Shown: positions 27,758-37,520, counted from the first letter of the stretch. The stretch is 64,000 nucleotides of DNA from Geomicrobium halophilum (GCF_014207655.1 NZ_JACHHJ010000002.1:342185-406184); one strand, 5' to 3'. Made by a program: numbers and translations. Notes: a model not told the origin generated them from the sequence alone.

Positions 27758-29425
27758 TTGTATAAAAGACATTGGTGGAAGGAAGCGGTTGGATACCAAA
27801 TATACCCGAGAAGTTTTCAGGATTCAAATGGAGATGGAATTGGAGACTTAAAGGGGATTATTCAACGTTTGGATTACGTGAAAGAATTAGGGATCGATGT
27901 CATTTGGATCTGCCCGGTATATCAATCCCCAAATGATGATAACGGTTATGATATATCCGATTATGAATCAATTATGGAAGAGTTTGGCACGATGGAAGAC
28001 TTTGATGAGCTCTTAAATGAGGTTCATCAAAGAGGAATGAAATTAATCATGGACTTGGTATTAAATCATACGAGTGATGAACATCCTTGGTTTATTGAAT
28101 CACGCTCTTCTCAGAATAACTCCAAAAGAGATTGGTATATTTGGAGAGATGGGAAACAAGGGCAGGAACCCAACAATTGGGAAAGTATTTTTGGAGGATC
28201 GGCTTGGCAGTATGATGCCGTGACAGAAGAGTATTATTTACATTTATTTTCACCGAAACAGCCTGATTTAAATTGGGAAAATGAAGAAGTGAGAAATGCA
28301 TTGTATAAAACAGTCAATGGATGGTTGGAAAAAGGAATCGATGGTTTTCGCATTGATGCCATCAGCCACATTAAAAAGCGACCGCATTTACCTAATATGC
28401 CAAACCAAAAAGACAAAGCTTATGTCCCATCTTTTGATATGCACTTGAATCAGGAAGGAATTCATGATTTTCTTGAGGAGTTCAAAGAAGAAACCTATGG
28501 GAAGTACGATGTTATGACAGTCGGGGAAGCAAACGGTGTAACGATCGATGAAGCACATTTGTGGGTGGGGGAAGAACAAGGAAAAATGGACATGATTTTT
28601 CAATTTGAACATTTGGGTCTATGGGATGCAGAACCAAATCAAGAATTGGATGTTCTTGAATTAAAAAATGTCCTCACCCGCTGGCAAAAGGGCTTAGAAA
28701 ATAATGGATGGAATGCCTTATTTCTCGAGAACCATGACCAACCACGCGTAGTTTCTACCTGGGGAAATGACGAAGAGTTTTGGCGTGAAAGCGCGACGGC
28801 ACTTGGAGGTATGTATTTTCTAATGCAAGGAACGCCTTTTATCTATCAAGGGCAAGAAATTGGGATGACGAACGTACAGTACCCCTCAATTGAAGATTAT
28901 GACGATGTTTCTACCAAAAATCTATATTCTGCTAAACGTGAAGCAGGATTATCCCATGCAAAGGCTATGGAGTACATCTGGGCACCTTCCCGCGACAACA
29001 GCAGAACACCCATGCAATGGTCTGAAGAACCGAACGCAGGATTTACCACTGGGACTCCCTGGATGAAAGTGAATCCAAACTACAGTCATATAAATGTTGA
29101 AAAACAGCTGCAAGAACAACAGTCCATTCTTGCATTTTATAAAAGCATGATTCAAATAAAGAAAGATTATCCGATCTTTATCTACGGTCTCTATGATCTA
29201 CTTGATTCCAGTAATAAACAAGTGTATGCATACACAAGGACTTCAGGTTATGAAAAAATGGTTGTTATGGCAAATTTAACGGGAAAACCCGCAACATGTC
29301 ACACAGAGAATATTATATTATCTTACGATGGCTTACTCTTAAATAATTACAAAATTGAAGAACACTTGAATGCAAAAACGATTGCGTTAGAGCCTTATGA
29401 ATTTAGGGTTTACCAGGTGAACTAA
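27758..29425 (+). CDS. malL: alpha-glucosidase / oligo-alpha-glucosidase (GH13)
   Basis: 555 residues. Starts at TTG 27758, eight bases after AGGAGG; the ATG at 27740 lies before that site. GH13 motifs: DLVLNHTSDEHPWF (~99), nucleophile D200 in GFRIDAISHI, acid/base E257 in MTVGEANGV, D327 in LENHDQPR. The residue after the nucleophile is Ala; in this group Val there is associated with alpha-1,6 and Ala/Thr with alpha-1,4 preference, so maltose/maltodextrin hydrolysis is likely. Cytoplasmic (no signal). Serves the maltodextrin uptake system encoded downstream. Confidence 0.9.
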   Translation: MYKRHWWKEAVGYQIYPRSFQDSNGDGIGDLKGIIQRLDYVKELGIDVIWICPVYQSPNDDNGYDISDYESIMEEFGTMEDFDELLNEVHQRGMKLIMDLVLNHTSDEHPWFIESRSSQNNSKRDWYIWRDGKQGQEPNNWESIFGGSAWQYDAVTEEYYLHLFSPKQPDLNWENEEVRNALYKTVNGWLEKGIDGFRIDAISHIKKRPHLPNMPNQKDKAYVPSFDMHLNQEGIHDFLEEFKEETYGKYDVMTVGEANGVTIDEAHLWVGEEQGKMDMIFQFEHLGLWDAEPNQELDVLELKNVLTRWQKGLENNGWNALFLENHDQPRVVSTWGNDEEFWRESATALGGMYFLMQGTPFIYQGQEIGMTNVQYPSIEDYDDVSTKNLYSAKREAGLSHAKAMEYIWAPSRDNSRTPMQWSEEPNAGFTTGTPWMKVNPNYSHINVEKQLQEQQSILAFYKSMIQIKKDYPIFIYGLYDLLDSSNKQVYAYTRTSGYEKMVVMANLTGKPATCHTENIILSYDGLLLNNYKIEEHLNAKTIALEPYEFRVYQVN

Positions 29426-29462
29426 AAAACAACGGCTTCCTATAAAGGAATGCCGTTGTTTT
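29426..29462. terminator. bidirectional terminator between converging GH13 genes
   Basis: AAAACAACGGC pairs with GCCGTTGTTTT (29452-29462), with an inner TTCC/GGAA pair; A tract before and T tract after. Confidence 0.88.
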
Positions 29463-29484
29463 ATTTGGATTCATGAAGAATTAT

Positions 29485-31245
29485 TCATGGGCTCCTAAAG
29501 GATTCCTGAATACGTTGTAAGATTAAACTGCTAAAGGCCGGGACGTTTATGTGAAGGGATCCTCCTGAGGCGTCGTATGATTCGTTAGAGAATACTTCAT
29601 CGTATTTTCCAGGTTCCAATGAAGTTAACACATACGAAGAGACGTCACCGGCATTAATGAAAACGACGAACGTTTCCGAGTCATTTTTTCGTTCATAGGC
29701 AATGACGGGATCATTGGATTGTGTCATTAAAAAACGGAAAGATCCATCTCGAAGTGCAGCATGTTCATTCCTTAAATGAATCATCTTTTTATAAAATGAA
29801 AGCAAGTCTTGATCTTGTTTTTCCTCATCCCAAATCATCGTTTTTCTGCAATCAGGGTCATCTCCTCCGGTTAACCCCACTTCATCGCCATAAAAGATAC
29901 ATGGGGTTCCTTGATAGGTCAGCTGAAAAGTGGCTGCGGCTTTCATTTTTCGTTTATCTTCTTGGCAAGTCGTTAACAAACGGGCCGTGTCATGGGAATC
30001 TAGCAAATTAAAGGCTGCTTCATTAACTGGTTCAGAATATATCGCCTGAATATGATTAATTTCTTGCATAAACGTTGAAGCGTTCGTTTTACGATAGCAG
30101 AAAAAGTTGAGGATGGAATCAGTCACCGGATAATTCATCACCGCATCAAACTGATCTCCTTGTAACCAAGGGTGAGCATTATGCCAGATTTCCCCTAATA
30201 TATATGCGTCCGGTTTGATCGATTTTACGGTGGCACGGAATTCCCTCCAAAATTGATGATCGACTTCATTAGCCACATCGAGTCGCCAGCCGTCAATGCC
30301 GACCTCTTCAATCCAGTAACGGGCGACGTCGAGTAAGTAAGCTTTAAGCTCAGGTTGCTCAGTGTTAAGTTTCGGCATTTTATATTCAAAAGCAAACGTA
30401 CCGTAATTAGGAGAAGGATCTTTTTTAACAGGAAATTCACTTAGATAAAACCAATCCGTATACGCAGAATTTTCTTGATGAGTTAATACATCTTGAAACG
30501 GTTGAAAATAATAGCCGGAATGATTGAAAACAGCATCGAGGATCACGCGAATGCCCCTTTCATGACACCGTCTTACGAGCTTCTTTAATGTGTCGTTGTT
30601 TCCAAATTGCGGATCTACTTGCATATAATCGATCGTATCGTATTTGTGATTGGTGGTTGCTTGGAACAAAGGTGTAAAATAGATAGCTGTAATTCCCAGT
30701 GAATGCAAATAATCAATGTGATTCATCACGCCTTGAATATCTCCACCGAAAAAGTTGTCCTGTTTTGGCTTTGCATCCCAGTGCTCAACATTTTCCGGGT
30801 TGAGTGAAGGGTCGCCATTCGCGAACCTCTCAGGGAAAATTTGATAAAATACTGCGTCTTTAACCCATTGGGGCGGTTGATTGACATCAGCGGCATTGAG
30901 AAATGGGTAATGAAAACAACCAGTGGCATGTGGAGCAAGTTCGTGTGTAAGTCCCTTTTCTGTATAGTAGATCGAAAAGAAATCTGACATTAAATAAAAG
31001 GCATAACTGAGCCGAAGATTTGGCGGCTTAACTTCAACCTGATAATAATCGTACAACTGGTCACTGGCAAATTGATTCATTTCTACCCGCTTGTAGGAAC
31101 GGTTCCAATCATATTTATCACCGTATACGAGATCAACATGAGTGACGTCTCCTTTCTTGGCACGCAAGCGGATATGTATGGTTTCCCTGTCCCGTGCGTA
31201 GGCCATATGGGACTTGGGGAAGTGGCTGATTGATTCTAACTGCAT
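29485..31245 (-). CDS. neopullulanase / cyclomaltodextrinase-like amylase (GH13)
   Basis: 586 residues with an N-terminal CBM34-like domain (1-120), then the barrel: DAVFNHSGYYF (~240), nucleophile Asp in GWRLDVANEV (~325), Glu in ILGEIWHNAHPW (~355) and Asp in NLLDSHDTARLL (~420). No signal peptide, so it cleaves imported cyclodextrins or maltodextrins in the cytoplasm. ATG 31245 has GGAGGGG five bases upstream. Divergent from malE across the operator region, so co-regulated. Confidence 0.9.
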   Translation of the reverse strand: MQLESISHFPKSHMAYARDRETIHIRLRAKKGDVTHVDLVYGDKYDWNRSYKRVEMNQFASDQLYDYYQVEVKPPNLRLSYAFYLMSDFFSIYYTEKGLTHELAPHATGCFHYPFLNAADVNQPPQWVKDAVFYQIFPERFANGDPSLNPENVEHWDAKPKQDNFFGGDIQGVMNHIDYLHSLGITAIYFTPLFQATTNHKYDTIDYMQVDPQFGNNDTLKKLVRRCHERGIRVILDAVFNHSGYYFQPFQDVLTHQENSAYTDWFYLSEFPVKKDPSPNYGTFAFEYKMPKLNTEQPELKAYLLDVARYWIEEVGIDGWRLDVANEVDHQFWREFRATVKSIKPDAYILGEIWHNAHPWLQGDQFDAVMNYPVTDSILNFFCYRKTNASTFMQEINHIQAIYSEPVNEAAFNLLDSHDTARLLTTCQEDKRKMKAAATFQLTYQGTPCIFYGDEVGLTGGDDPDCRKTMIWDEEKQDQDLLSFYKKMIHLRNEHAALRDGSFRFLMTQSNDPVIAYERKNDSETFVVFINAGDVSSYVLTSLEPGKYDEVFSNESYDASGGSLHINVPAFSSLILQRIQESFRSP

Positions 31246-31264
31246 ACGATCCCCTCCAATGTAA

Positions 31265-31278
31265 TGCAATCGCTTCCA
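31265..31278 (-). promoter_or_regulatory. LacI/CcpA-type operator before the neopullulanase gene
   Basis: TGCAATCGCTTCCA, reverse complement TGGAAGCGATTGCA, close to the sites at 23938 and 24977. Confidence 0.5.
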
Positions 31279-31382
31279 TGAATCGAACTTACCATATTTC
31301 TAATGCTGTCTTCTTATTGACATTATTATATTTGTTCTTACTAAATCCTGCAATCAAATTAGAAAAATTTTTAAAAAACACT

Positions 31383-31451
31383 TTGCAAACGCTTTATTGT
31401 ATGCTTAAATATATTGAAAGCGATTTCTTAATTTTTTATGCAATCGGTTGC
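31383..31451 (+). promoter_or_regulatory. maltodextrin operon promoter with three CG-centred operators
   Basis: TTGCAA (31383-31388), 17-base spacer, TAAATA (31406-31411). Three half-symmetric sites cover it: GCAAACGCTTTA (31385-31396), GAAAGCGATTTC (31416-31427) and GCAATCGGTTGC (31440-31451). This fits control by a LacI-type maltose regulator and/or CcpA. Confidence 0.6.
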
Positions 31452-31483
31452 TTAGAATAATTGAATAACGAGGGGGATTTGAT

Positions 31484-32773
31484 ATGCTCAAACAGAGACG
31501 ATTTTTGATGCCTGCTGCAGTGTTTACATTTTCAATGTTACTTGTCGCATGTGCGCCGGATCGTGATGAGGAACAAGTAGATTCTGAAAGTATTGATGGC
31601 GAAAACGGGGGAGGAGAGCCAGAACAGCCTGAATCTTTACACATGTGGATCAATGATGACGATGATCAAATTGCTGCAATCGAAACGATTGCGGAAAGAT
31701 ATACGGAAGAAACAGGTATTGAGGTCGAATTAACGACGATGAGTATGTTTGAACAAGGAGAGAATATGGCGTTGGATGGCCCGGCGGGCTCAGGACCAGA
31801 TATTTACTTCGTGCCCCATGATCATACTGGTAATTTGGCCGTGCAAAACTTGATAGAGCCTATTGAGCTTGATCCGGAAGATGAGGACCGTTTTACAGAT
31901 GAGAGCTTGCAAGGGATGACATATGAAGGTGAATTATACGGGGTACCCTTTGTTTCTGAAACATATGGCTTGCTCTACAACGAAGAACTCGTGCCAGAAG
32001 CTCCTAAAACAATGGAAGAGTTAGAAAAAATTGCTGAAGAGTTGACGGATACAGCCAATGATGAATACGGTTTTCTGGCAGAAACGAGTGAAATGTACTT
32101 TTCATATCCATTCATTGCGGGTTACGGAGGCTATATTTTTGGTGAAACAGAAGATGGCTATAATCCCGACGATATTGGGTTGAATAATGAGGGCGCGATT
32201 GAAGGTGCAGAGAAAATTAAAAATTGGCATGATAACGACTGGATTCCCTCTACGATTGATCCTGAAATCCAGGATGGGCTCTTTACAGAGGGGAATGTGG
32301 GCGTTTCATTGACAGGACCTTGGAACATTCCTAGCTATGCTGCAGGGATTGGTGAAGAGAATTTGAGCTCCGCAGCTTTGCCTGAGCTTTCCAATGGAGA
32401 AGTTGCTCCGTCCCTGATTGGCTTTAAATCGTGGGTTATGTCCCCATATTCGGAACATCAATATTGGGCACAAGATTTGATGCTCTTTATGACAGAAGAT
32501 GAGAACAATATGCATTATTATCGGGAAGCTGGAGAAATGCCTGCTGTGGAAGAACTGCTTGAAGATCCGGAAATCGCAGACGATGAATTGATGCAGGGTT
32601 TTGCGGAACAAACATTGAATGGGGAGCCAATGCCTAACATTCCTGAAATAGACCAAGTTTGGGAAGCTTCAGAAGATGCGTTACAGTTTATCTCTGAAGG
32701 TGAAGATCCAGAAGAAGTGTTCGATGAAGCTGTAGATCAGATTTATGAAAATATTGAAATGATGGGAAATTAA
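31484..32773 (+). CDS. malE: maltodextrin ABC transporter substrate-binding lipoprotein
   Basis: 429 residues. Signal peptide with lipobox LLVACAPD (Cys 23), then an extremely acidic linker (RDEEQVDSESIDGENGGGEP) before a MalE-type binding fold (PDIYFVPHDHTGNLA near 105, YGVPFVSETYGLLYN near 150). Anchored on the outer face of the membrane. Acidic surface suits a salty medium. GAGGGGG before ATG. First gene of malEFG; no ATPase gene is present here, so a shared MsmX-like ATPase encoded elsewhere is expected, as in Bacillus. Confidence 0.92.
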   Translation: MLKQRRFLMPAAVFTFSMLLVACAPDRDEEQVDSESIDGENGGGEPEQPESLHMWINDDDDQIAAIETIAERYTEETGIEVELTTMSMFEQGENMALDGPAGSGPDIYFVPHDHTGNLAVQNLIEPIELDPEDEDRFTDESLQGMTYEGELYGVPFVSETYGLLYNEELVPEAPKTMEELEKIAEELTDTANDEYGFLAETSEMYFSYPFIAGYGGYIFGETEDGYNPDDIGLNNEGAIEGAEKIKNWHDNDWIPSTIDPEIQDGLFTEGNVGVSLTGPWNIPSYAAGIGEENLSSAALPELSNGEVAPSLIGFKSWVMSPYSEHQYWAQDLMLFMTEDENNMHYYREAGEMPAVEELLEDPEIADDELMQGFAEQTLNGEPMPNIPEIDQVWEASEDALQFISEGEDPEEVFDEAVDQIYENIEMMGN

Positions 32774-32848
32774 GAGAAAAACTTGGGCGGGGCATCACCT
32801 CCGCTCAAGGGCATTTCTACAAAGTTGGGGGTGAACGGAGTGCTAAAC

Positions 32849-34150
32849 ATGCCAGAACCTGAAACAAACCAACCATATACTACTCATAAACCCAGGTTGG
32901 CGATGGCATTATCAATTCTCTTTGCCGGGTTAGGCCAGCTTTACAACCGAAGATGGGGGAAAGGCATCCTTTTTATCATTTTAATGGTTTCTTTTATAAG
33001 TGTATTGGGGAATTTCGTTGGTGTTGGATTATGGGGGATTTTTACATTAGGGACTTTGGAAGGTGCCGATCACTCGATCATGCTGTTGATCCAAGGGTTG
33101 ATGTCGTTAGGAATCATAGTGGTATTCGGGATTTTTTATATAGCTAATATTGTAGATGCATATCGAGAAGCAGAGAAAATTCAAGAAGGTTTCCGTATAT
33201 ATACGATCAAAGAGTCATTTCAAAATACATACGATAAAGGTTTCCCGTATTTTTTGTTAGCGATCCCCATGGTGTTGATGGCGTTCATCGTTATTCTGCC
33301 GCTTGTGTTCATGGTGTTGCTTGCTTTTACTGATTACAGTTTGTACAATGCCCCACCGGCTAACCTTTTAAACTGGGTAGGGTTTGAGAATTTCGTAGAT
33401 CTTGTAACGGTAGACATTTGGCAAGAAACACTCTTTAGTGTACTTACTTGGACGATTGTTTGGACTTTTGTGGCCACAACGCTGCAAATCGCTTTAGGTT
33501 TATTCCTAGCGGTGATCATTAACGATCCTAGGATTCGTTTTAAACGTTTAATTCGGACAGTTTTCATTTTGCCGTGGGCAGTGCCGGCATTCGTTACCAT
33601 TCTCATCTTTGCGGCGATGTTTAATGATGGTTTTGGGGCGATCAACCGCGATATTTTGATTCCTTTTCTGGGAGTTGAAATTCCTTGGCAATCGGATCCT
33701 TTTTGGACACGTACAGCACTGATTATGATTCAGACGTGGCTTGGTTTTCCCTTTGTCTTCGCCCTTTTTACCGGAGTATTACAAAGTGTCTCGAAAGATT
33801 GGTACGAGGCCGCAGACGTTGATGGTGCATCAAGGTTTGCGAAATTTAGAAAGATTACATTGCCGCACGTTTTGTTTGCAACAGCTCCACTTTTGATTAT
33901 GCAGTATGCGATGAATTTTAATAACTTTAATATTATTTATTTATTCAACGAGGGAGGGCCTCCGGTCCGAGGTCAAAATGCAGGCGGGTCTGATATTTTG
34001 ATTTCTTGGGTGTACAGCCTCACCTTTGAAACGCAAAATTATAATATGGCTGCTGCGATCTCGTTGATCATCGGGTTGATTATTTGCACCGTCGCTTTTT
34101 GGCAATTTCGCCAATCGAGATCCTATAAAGAGGAGGGGAAAGTATTTTGA
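32849..34150 (+). CDS. malF: maltodextrin ABC transporter permease
   Basis: 433 residues from ATG 32849, where CGGAG is eight bases upstream. The long N-terminal part has extra membrane segments (LSILFAGLGQLYNRRWGKG, a TM2/GYF-like start) typical of Bacillus MdxF. The EAA loop EAADVDGASRFAKFRKITLP (~345) contacts the ATPase. Six to eight membrane helices. Overlaps malG by four bases (TTGA). Confidence 0.92.
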   Translation: MPEPETNQPYTTHKPRLAMALSILFAGLGQLYNRRWGKGILFIILMVSFISVLGNFVGVGLWGIFTLGTLEGADHSIMLLIQGLMSLGIIVVFGIFYIANIVDAYREAEKIQEGFRIYTIKESFQNTYDKGFPYFLLAIPMVLMAFIVILPLVFMVLLAFTDYSLYNAPPANLLNWVGFENFVDLVTVDIWQETLFSVLTWTIVWTFVATTLQIALGLFLAVIINDPRIRFKRLIRTVFILPWAVPAFVTILIFAAMFNDGFGAINRDILIPFLGVEIPWQSDPFWTRTALIMIQTWLGFPFVFALFTGVLQSVSKDWYEAADVDGASRFAKFRKITLPHVLFATAPLLIMQYAMNFNNFNIIYLFNEGGPPVRGQNAGGSDILISWVYSLTFETQNYNMAAAISLIIGLIICTVAFWQFRQSRSYKEEGKVF

Positions 34151-34989
34151 ATAAACATTGGAAAAGTCGAATTGAAGTTTCCACCATCTATCTCATCGTG
34201 CTCATTATGTTCGTGATTATATTCTATCCCCTCCTTTGGACGTTTGGCATGTCATTAAATCCCGGGGCCAGTTTATTCGGGGCTTCAATGATTCCGGAAG
34301 ATTGGAGTTTCACACACTATGAATGGTTGTTTTTTGATCCCAACAGCGATTATTTAACTTGGTATAAAAACAGCCTTATGGTCGCGACAGCCAATTCCTT
34401 TTTCTCTGTTCTTGCAGCTGCCTTAGTAGCCTATGCTTTCTCACGCTACAAGTTTGTAGGTAGGAAGAATGGACTTTACATTCTGCTTATCTTTCAAATG
34501 TTCCCTGTTCTTATGGGGATGGTAGCTCTATTTACGCTCTTGAATTTCGTTGATATGCTCGATTCCCTCGTGGGGCTGACATTGATTTACATTGGTGGAA
34601 GTATTCCGATTCAGGTGTGGCTTGTAAAAGGGTACTTCGATACGATATCAAAAGATATGGATGATGCAGCAAGGATCGATGGTGCCGGGCATTTTCGGGT
34701 GTTTTTTACAATTATGCTTCCTTTAGCAAAACCAATTTTGGCCGTTGTTGCCCTATTTGAATTTATGGCTCCCTTCATGGATTTCTTATTACCGCGGATT
34801 GTTTTAAGGAGTGCAGACAATTTCACATTAGCGCTTGGACTTTTTAACATGGTAAGCGGTCAATTTGATAATTACTTTACCCGCTTTGCAGCGGGAGCAA
34901 TCTTAATTGCAATCCCGATTGCGCTGGTTTACTTGTTCTTACAGCGTTATTTAATCTCAGGATTAGCGCAAGGTGGAACGAAAGGATAA
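34147..34989 (+). CDS. malG: maltodextrin ABC transporter permease
   Basis: 280 residues, six helices, EAA loop DAARIDGAGHFRVFFTIMLP near residue 178 and the C-terminal QRYLISGLAQGGTKG typical of MalG. Starts at TTG 34147, overlapping the malF stop, so translation is coupled. Confidence 0.93.
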   Translation: MNKHWKSRIEVSTIYLIVLIMFVIIFYPLLWTFGMSLNPGASLFGASMIPEDWSFTHYEWLFFDPNSDYLTWYKNSLMVATANSFFSVLAAALVAYAFSRYKFVGRKNGLYILLIFQMFPVLMGMVALFTLLNFVDMLDSLVGLTLIYIGGSIPIQVWLVKGYFDTISKDMDDAARIDGAGHFRVFFTIMLPLAKPILAVVALFEFMAPFMDFLLPRIVLRSADNFTLALGLFNMVSGQFDNYFTRFAAGAILIAIPIALVYLFLQRYLISGLAQGGTKG

Positions 34990-35010
34990 GGGGGAAGCAT
35001 GTATAACTGA

Positions 35011-35036
35011 CAGGCAGCATCTTTTGCTGCCTGTTT
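35011..35036 (+). terminator. terminator of the malEFG operon
   Basis: CAGGCAGCA (35011-35019) pairs with TGCTGCCTG (35025-35033), followed by TTTAT. Confidence 0.8.
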
Positions 35037-35136
35037 ATAGTAGGGTTACAGAAAAGTAGTAAGGGTATTCATTAAATGATATGTTTATCTATATCGATAA
35101 TGAATACAATCGCACACGGATACCTTTATGTAAATG

Positions 35137-35171
35137 CACCCTGAACTATACAATCATAAGAGCTCAGGGTG
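35137..35171. terminator. hairpin near the end of the GlcD operon
   Basis: CACCCTGA (35137-35144) pairs with TCAGGGTG (35164-35171), 19-base loop, no T run on either side. It could be a weak 3' structure for the minus-strand operon. Confidence 0.35.
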
Positions 35172-35202
35172 TGTAATGTTGCTGTTTTATAGGTCTTCTC
35201 AT

Positions 35203-36624
35203 TTATTTCTCAATTTGACGACTTAATATCAGTCTTTGCCCTTTGTCGGGAAATACTTTTCCGGGATTCATAATGTTGTTTGGATCCCAACTTTTCTTTA
35301 AACGTTTCATCATAGATACGGCTAAAGATCCCAATTCGTCTTCAATAAATGGAGATTTCATTGTACCAATGCCATGCTCTCCGGAAAGAGTCCCACCCAG
35401 TTCGATAGCGGTACGGAATATTTCCTCAATAGCCCGTTCTACCATTTCACGTTCTTCTTTATCCGTATCATCACATAAGATGTTAGGATGCAGATTGCCA
35501 TCCCCGGCATGACCGAAAACGACAAGAGTTAAATTGTATTTTTCCCGGATATCTGCTAATCGTGCCATCATAGCTGGGATTTGACTCCTCGGAACTGTGG
35601 CATCTTCGGATGCTTTAGAGGGTTTCATTTTTGTAATCGCTGGTGATACCATTCTCCGGGCTTCCCATATTCTTGAGGCTTCTTCCTTTGTCTCAGGTAT
35701 GGAGATCGTTGTTGCTCCCAGTTCTCTCATAATTTGACTTACATCATTGGCTTCTTCTCTAACAGCTTTCGGGTGTCCATCCAATTCGATGATAATAATT
35801 GCTTCTTTATCAGTTGGAAGTAGTCCATTAGGCTCGTAATCTTCTACAGCTTGAGCACAAGCCTGATCAATAAATTCCATTTTGCCTGGGAGAATACCAG
35901 ACGTCAGCGTTTTTGAGATCGCTTGGCCTGCCGTTTCCATGGCATTGAAAGCTGCCATTACGGTTTGGGTGGAGAGTGGTTTTGGAATAAGTTTTAAAGT
36001 AGCCCTTGTGATAACGCCAAGAATTCCCTCAGAGCCCACAATAAGATTTGTTACATTTAATCCTGTGACGTTCTTAATCGTACGTCCACCTGTCTGCATT
36101 ACTTCACCTTCAGGGGTTACAACTTCTAAACCTAATACATAATCTTTTGTGACCCCATACTTTAATCCACGTGGACCACCTGCATTTTCAGCTAAGTTAC
36201 CGCCGATTGTAGAAATGCCAGAGCTGCTTGGGTCTGGTGGGTACATTAATCCATATTTTTCTACTTCCGCATGAATCGTTGAGGTCATTGTCCCTGGAGA
36301 TACACGAGCGACTAAATCGTCTGGAAAGACTTCTATTGAAGCAGGCCACTGGCTCATATCGAGCAAAATCCCTCCATGAACGGGTAGATCTCCTCCACTT
36401 AATCCTGTTCCCTGCCCTCTCGGAGTTACCGGCACTTTGTATTTATTGGCGATTTTTAATACTTGTGACACTGCTTCTGTATTCGTTACAAACACTATTG
36501 TTTGCGGAAGGTATTCTCCCGGGTAAGAGTTGTATCTATAAATATGCCGATCGTCTACATCCGTTTGTACATATGGCTCTCCGATTTTTTCTACCAACTC
36601 TTCCATCCACTTTGCTGACAACAT
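35203..36624 (-). CDS. FAD-linked 2-hydroxyacid oxidase, GlcD family
   Basis: 473 residues. FAD-binding type 4 domain with PRGQGTGLSGGDLPVHGG (~70), PPDPSSSGISTIGGNLAENA (~130) and GLKYGVTKDYVLGLEVV; C-terminal FAD oxidase domain with VFGHAGDGNLHPNIL and GGTLSGEHGIGTMK. The family covers glycolate oxidase GlcD and D-lactate dehydrogenases; no GlcE/GlcF partner is present. Start overlaps the preceding stop (TAATG). Last of five genes; the operon suggests the pathway ends in a 2-hydroxy acid oxidised here to a 2-keto acid. Confidence 0.9.
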   Translation of the reverse strand: MLSAKWMEELVEKIGEPYVQTDVDDRHIYRYNSYPGEYLPQTIVFVTNTEAVSQVLKIANKYKVPVTPRGQGTGLSGGDLPVHGGILLDMSQWPASIEVFPDDLVARVSPGTMTSTIHAEVEKYGLMYPPDPSSSGISTIGGNLAENAGGPRGLKYGVTKDYVLGLEVVTPEGEVMQTGGRTIKNVTGLNVTNLIVGSEGILGVITRATLKLIPKPLSTQTVMAAFNAMETAGQAISKTLTSGILPGKMEFIDQACAQAVEDYEPNGLLPTDKEAIIIIELDGHPKAVREEANDVSQIMRELGATTISIPETKEEASRIWEARRMVSPAITKMKPSKASEDATVPRSQIPAMMARLADIREKYNLTLVVFGHAGDGNLHPNILCDDTDKEEREMVERAIEEIFRTAIELGGTLSGEHGIGTMKSPFIEDELGSLAVSMMKRLKKSWDPNNIMNPGKVFPDKGQRLILSRQIEK

Positions 36625-37520
36625 TACAATGGTCCTTTCTTTTTCTTTATAAGTGACTGGGGATTACGAACAACCATTTGGCGAACATCTGCTTCAGTTA
36701 TTCCTTTCTGTAAAAGTTCTCCAATAAATTCTCCTAACGCCTCAACCACCGGAATATTATGGGCTTGCCCATAATCGGTGACTAACGCACAGTGTTTTGC
36801 CCCAATAGCTTGAATCGAGCTAGCCATATCCGTAATCGATATATCTTGAAAATCATAGCCACATGCGAGGTAACATTTTTCAATCAAACAGCCCCTCCCG
36901 GCTAGTTGCTTTTGTTGCTCGAAGGAGAGAGGAGCGATACCTAGATCTGCATGCTGGATTAAGATTCGATTTATTCCTTGATATCTAGCTTCTTCAACAA
37001 GAACCATTACCTCTTCAGCCTCAAGATGACCAGTAGCTAAAACGGCATCCTTGCTTGCAATCAGAGCTAATACTCTTTTGACTTCATCTTTTACAACCCC
37101 GTTTTTGGTTACAGTTAACCCAGCGTAAGAATCATCCAGAGTTTCTTCGCTATTAAAAATATTTGCTTTACTATGGTGAGCAAAGTAACGTTGGTGCTGT
37201 GCTGCAGAAAGAGTAGGCATCCAAATGATTTTTGCTCCCATTCGTAACGCCATATCTACGGCATGTGTTGAAACGCCTCCTGTAAATAAATTACAAACTA
37301 GCCCACCAGCAATGGTCAGTTGTGGATATTGCTCCTGGAGGAGAGAAGCTCGATCATAGGTTGCGCCTTCATGGGCTTTTAACACAATTCCGCTCATGTT
37401 CGCTTGATATACATCTTCTAATAATTCCCAGTCTGTTTGTTTTCTTGGAAAAATACTTGGGGATGAGTGGGCATGTAGTTCCATTGCTCCTTCTAGTAGA
37501 GGGTGCCATGTTTGTTCCAT
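36624..37520 (-). CDS. DUF6282-like amidohydrolase-fold protein
   Basis: 298 residues. Metal-site motifs of the amidohydrolase/PHP type: ELHAHSSPSIFPR (14-26), VLKAHEGATY, ATGHLEAEEV (~162), ILIQHADLG (~190), ALVTDYGQ (~245). Likely a cytoplasmic metal-dependent hydrolase or lyase. It overlaps the alpha/beta hydrolase upstream by one base and the GlcD gene downstream, so all three are translationally coupled. No member of this family has, to my knowledge, a firmly established reaction; the substrate is probably the carboxylate brought in by the operon's carrier. Confidence 0.7.
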   Translation of the reverse strand: MEQTWHPLLEGAMELHAHSSPSIFPRKQTDWELLEDVYQANMSGIVLKAHEGATYDRASLLQEQYPQLTIAGGLVCNLFTGGVSTHAVDMALRMGAKIIWMPTLSAAQHQRYFAHHSKANIFNSEETLDDSYAGLTVTKNGVVKDEVKRVLALIASKDAVLATGHLEAEEVMVLVEEARYQGINRILIQHADLGIAPLSFEQQKQLAGRGCLIEKCYLACGYDFQDISITDMASSIQAIGAKHCALVTDYGQAHNIPVVEALGEFIGELLQKGITEADVRQMVVRNPQSLIKKKKGPL

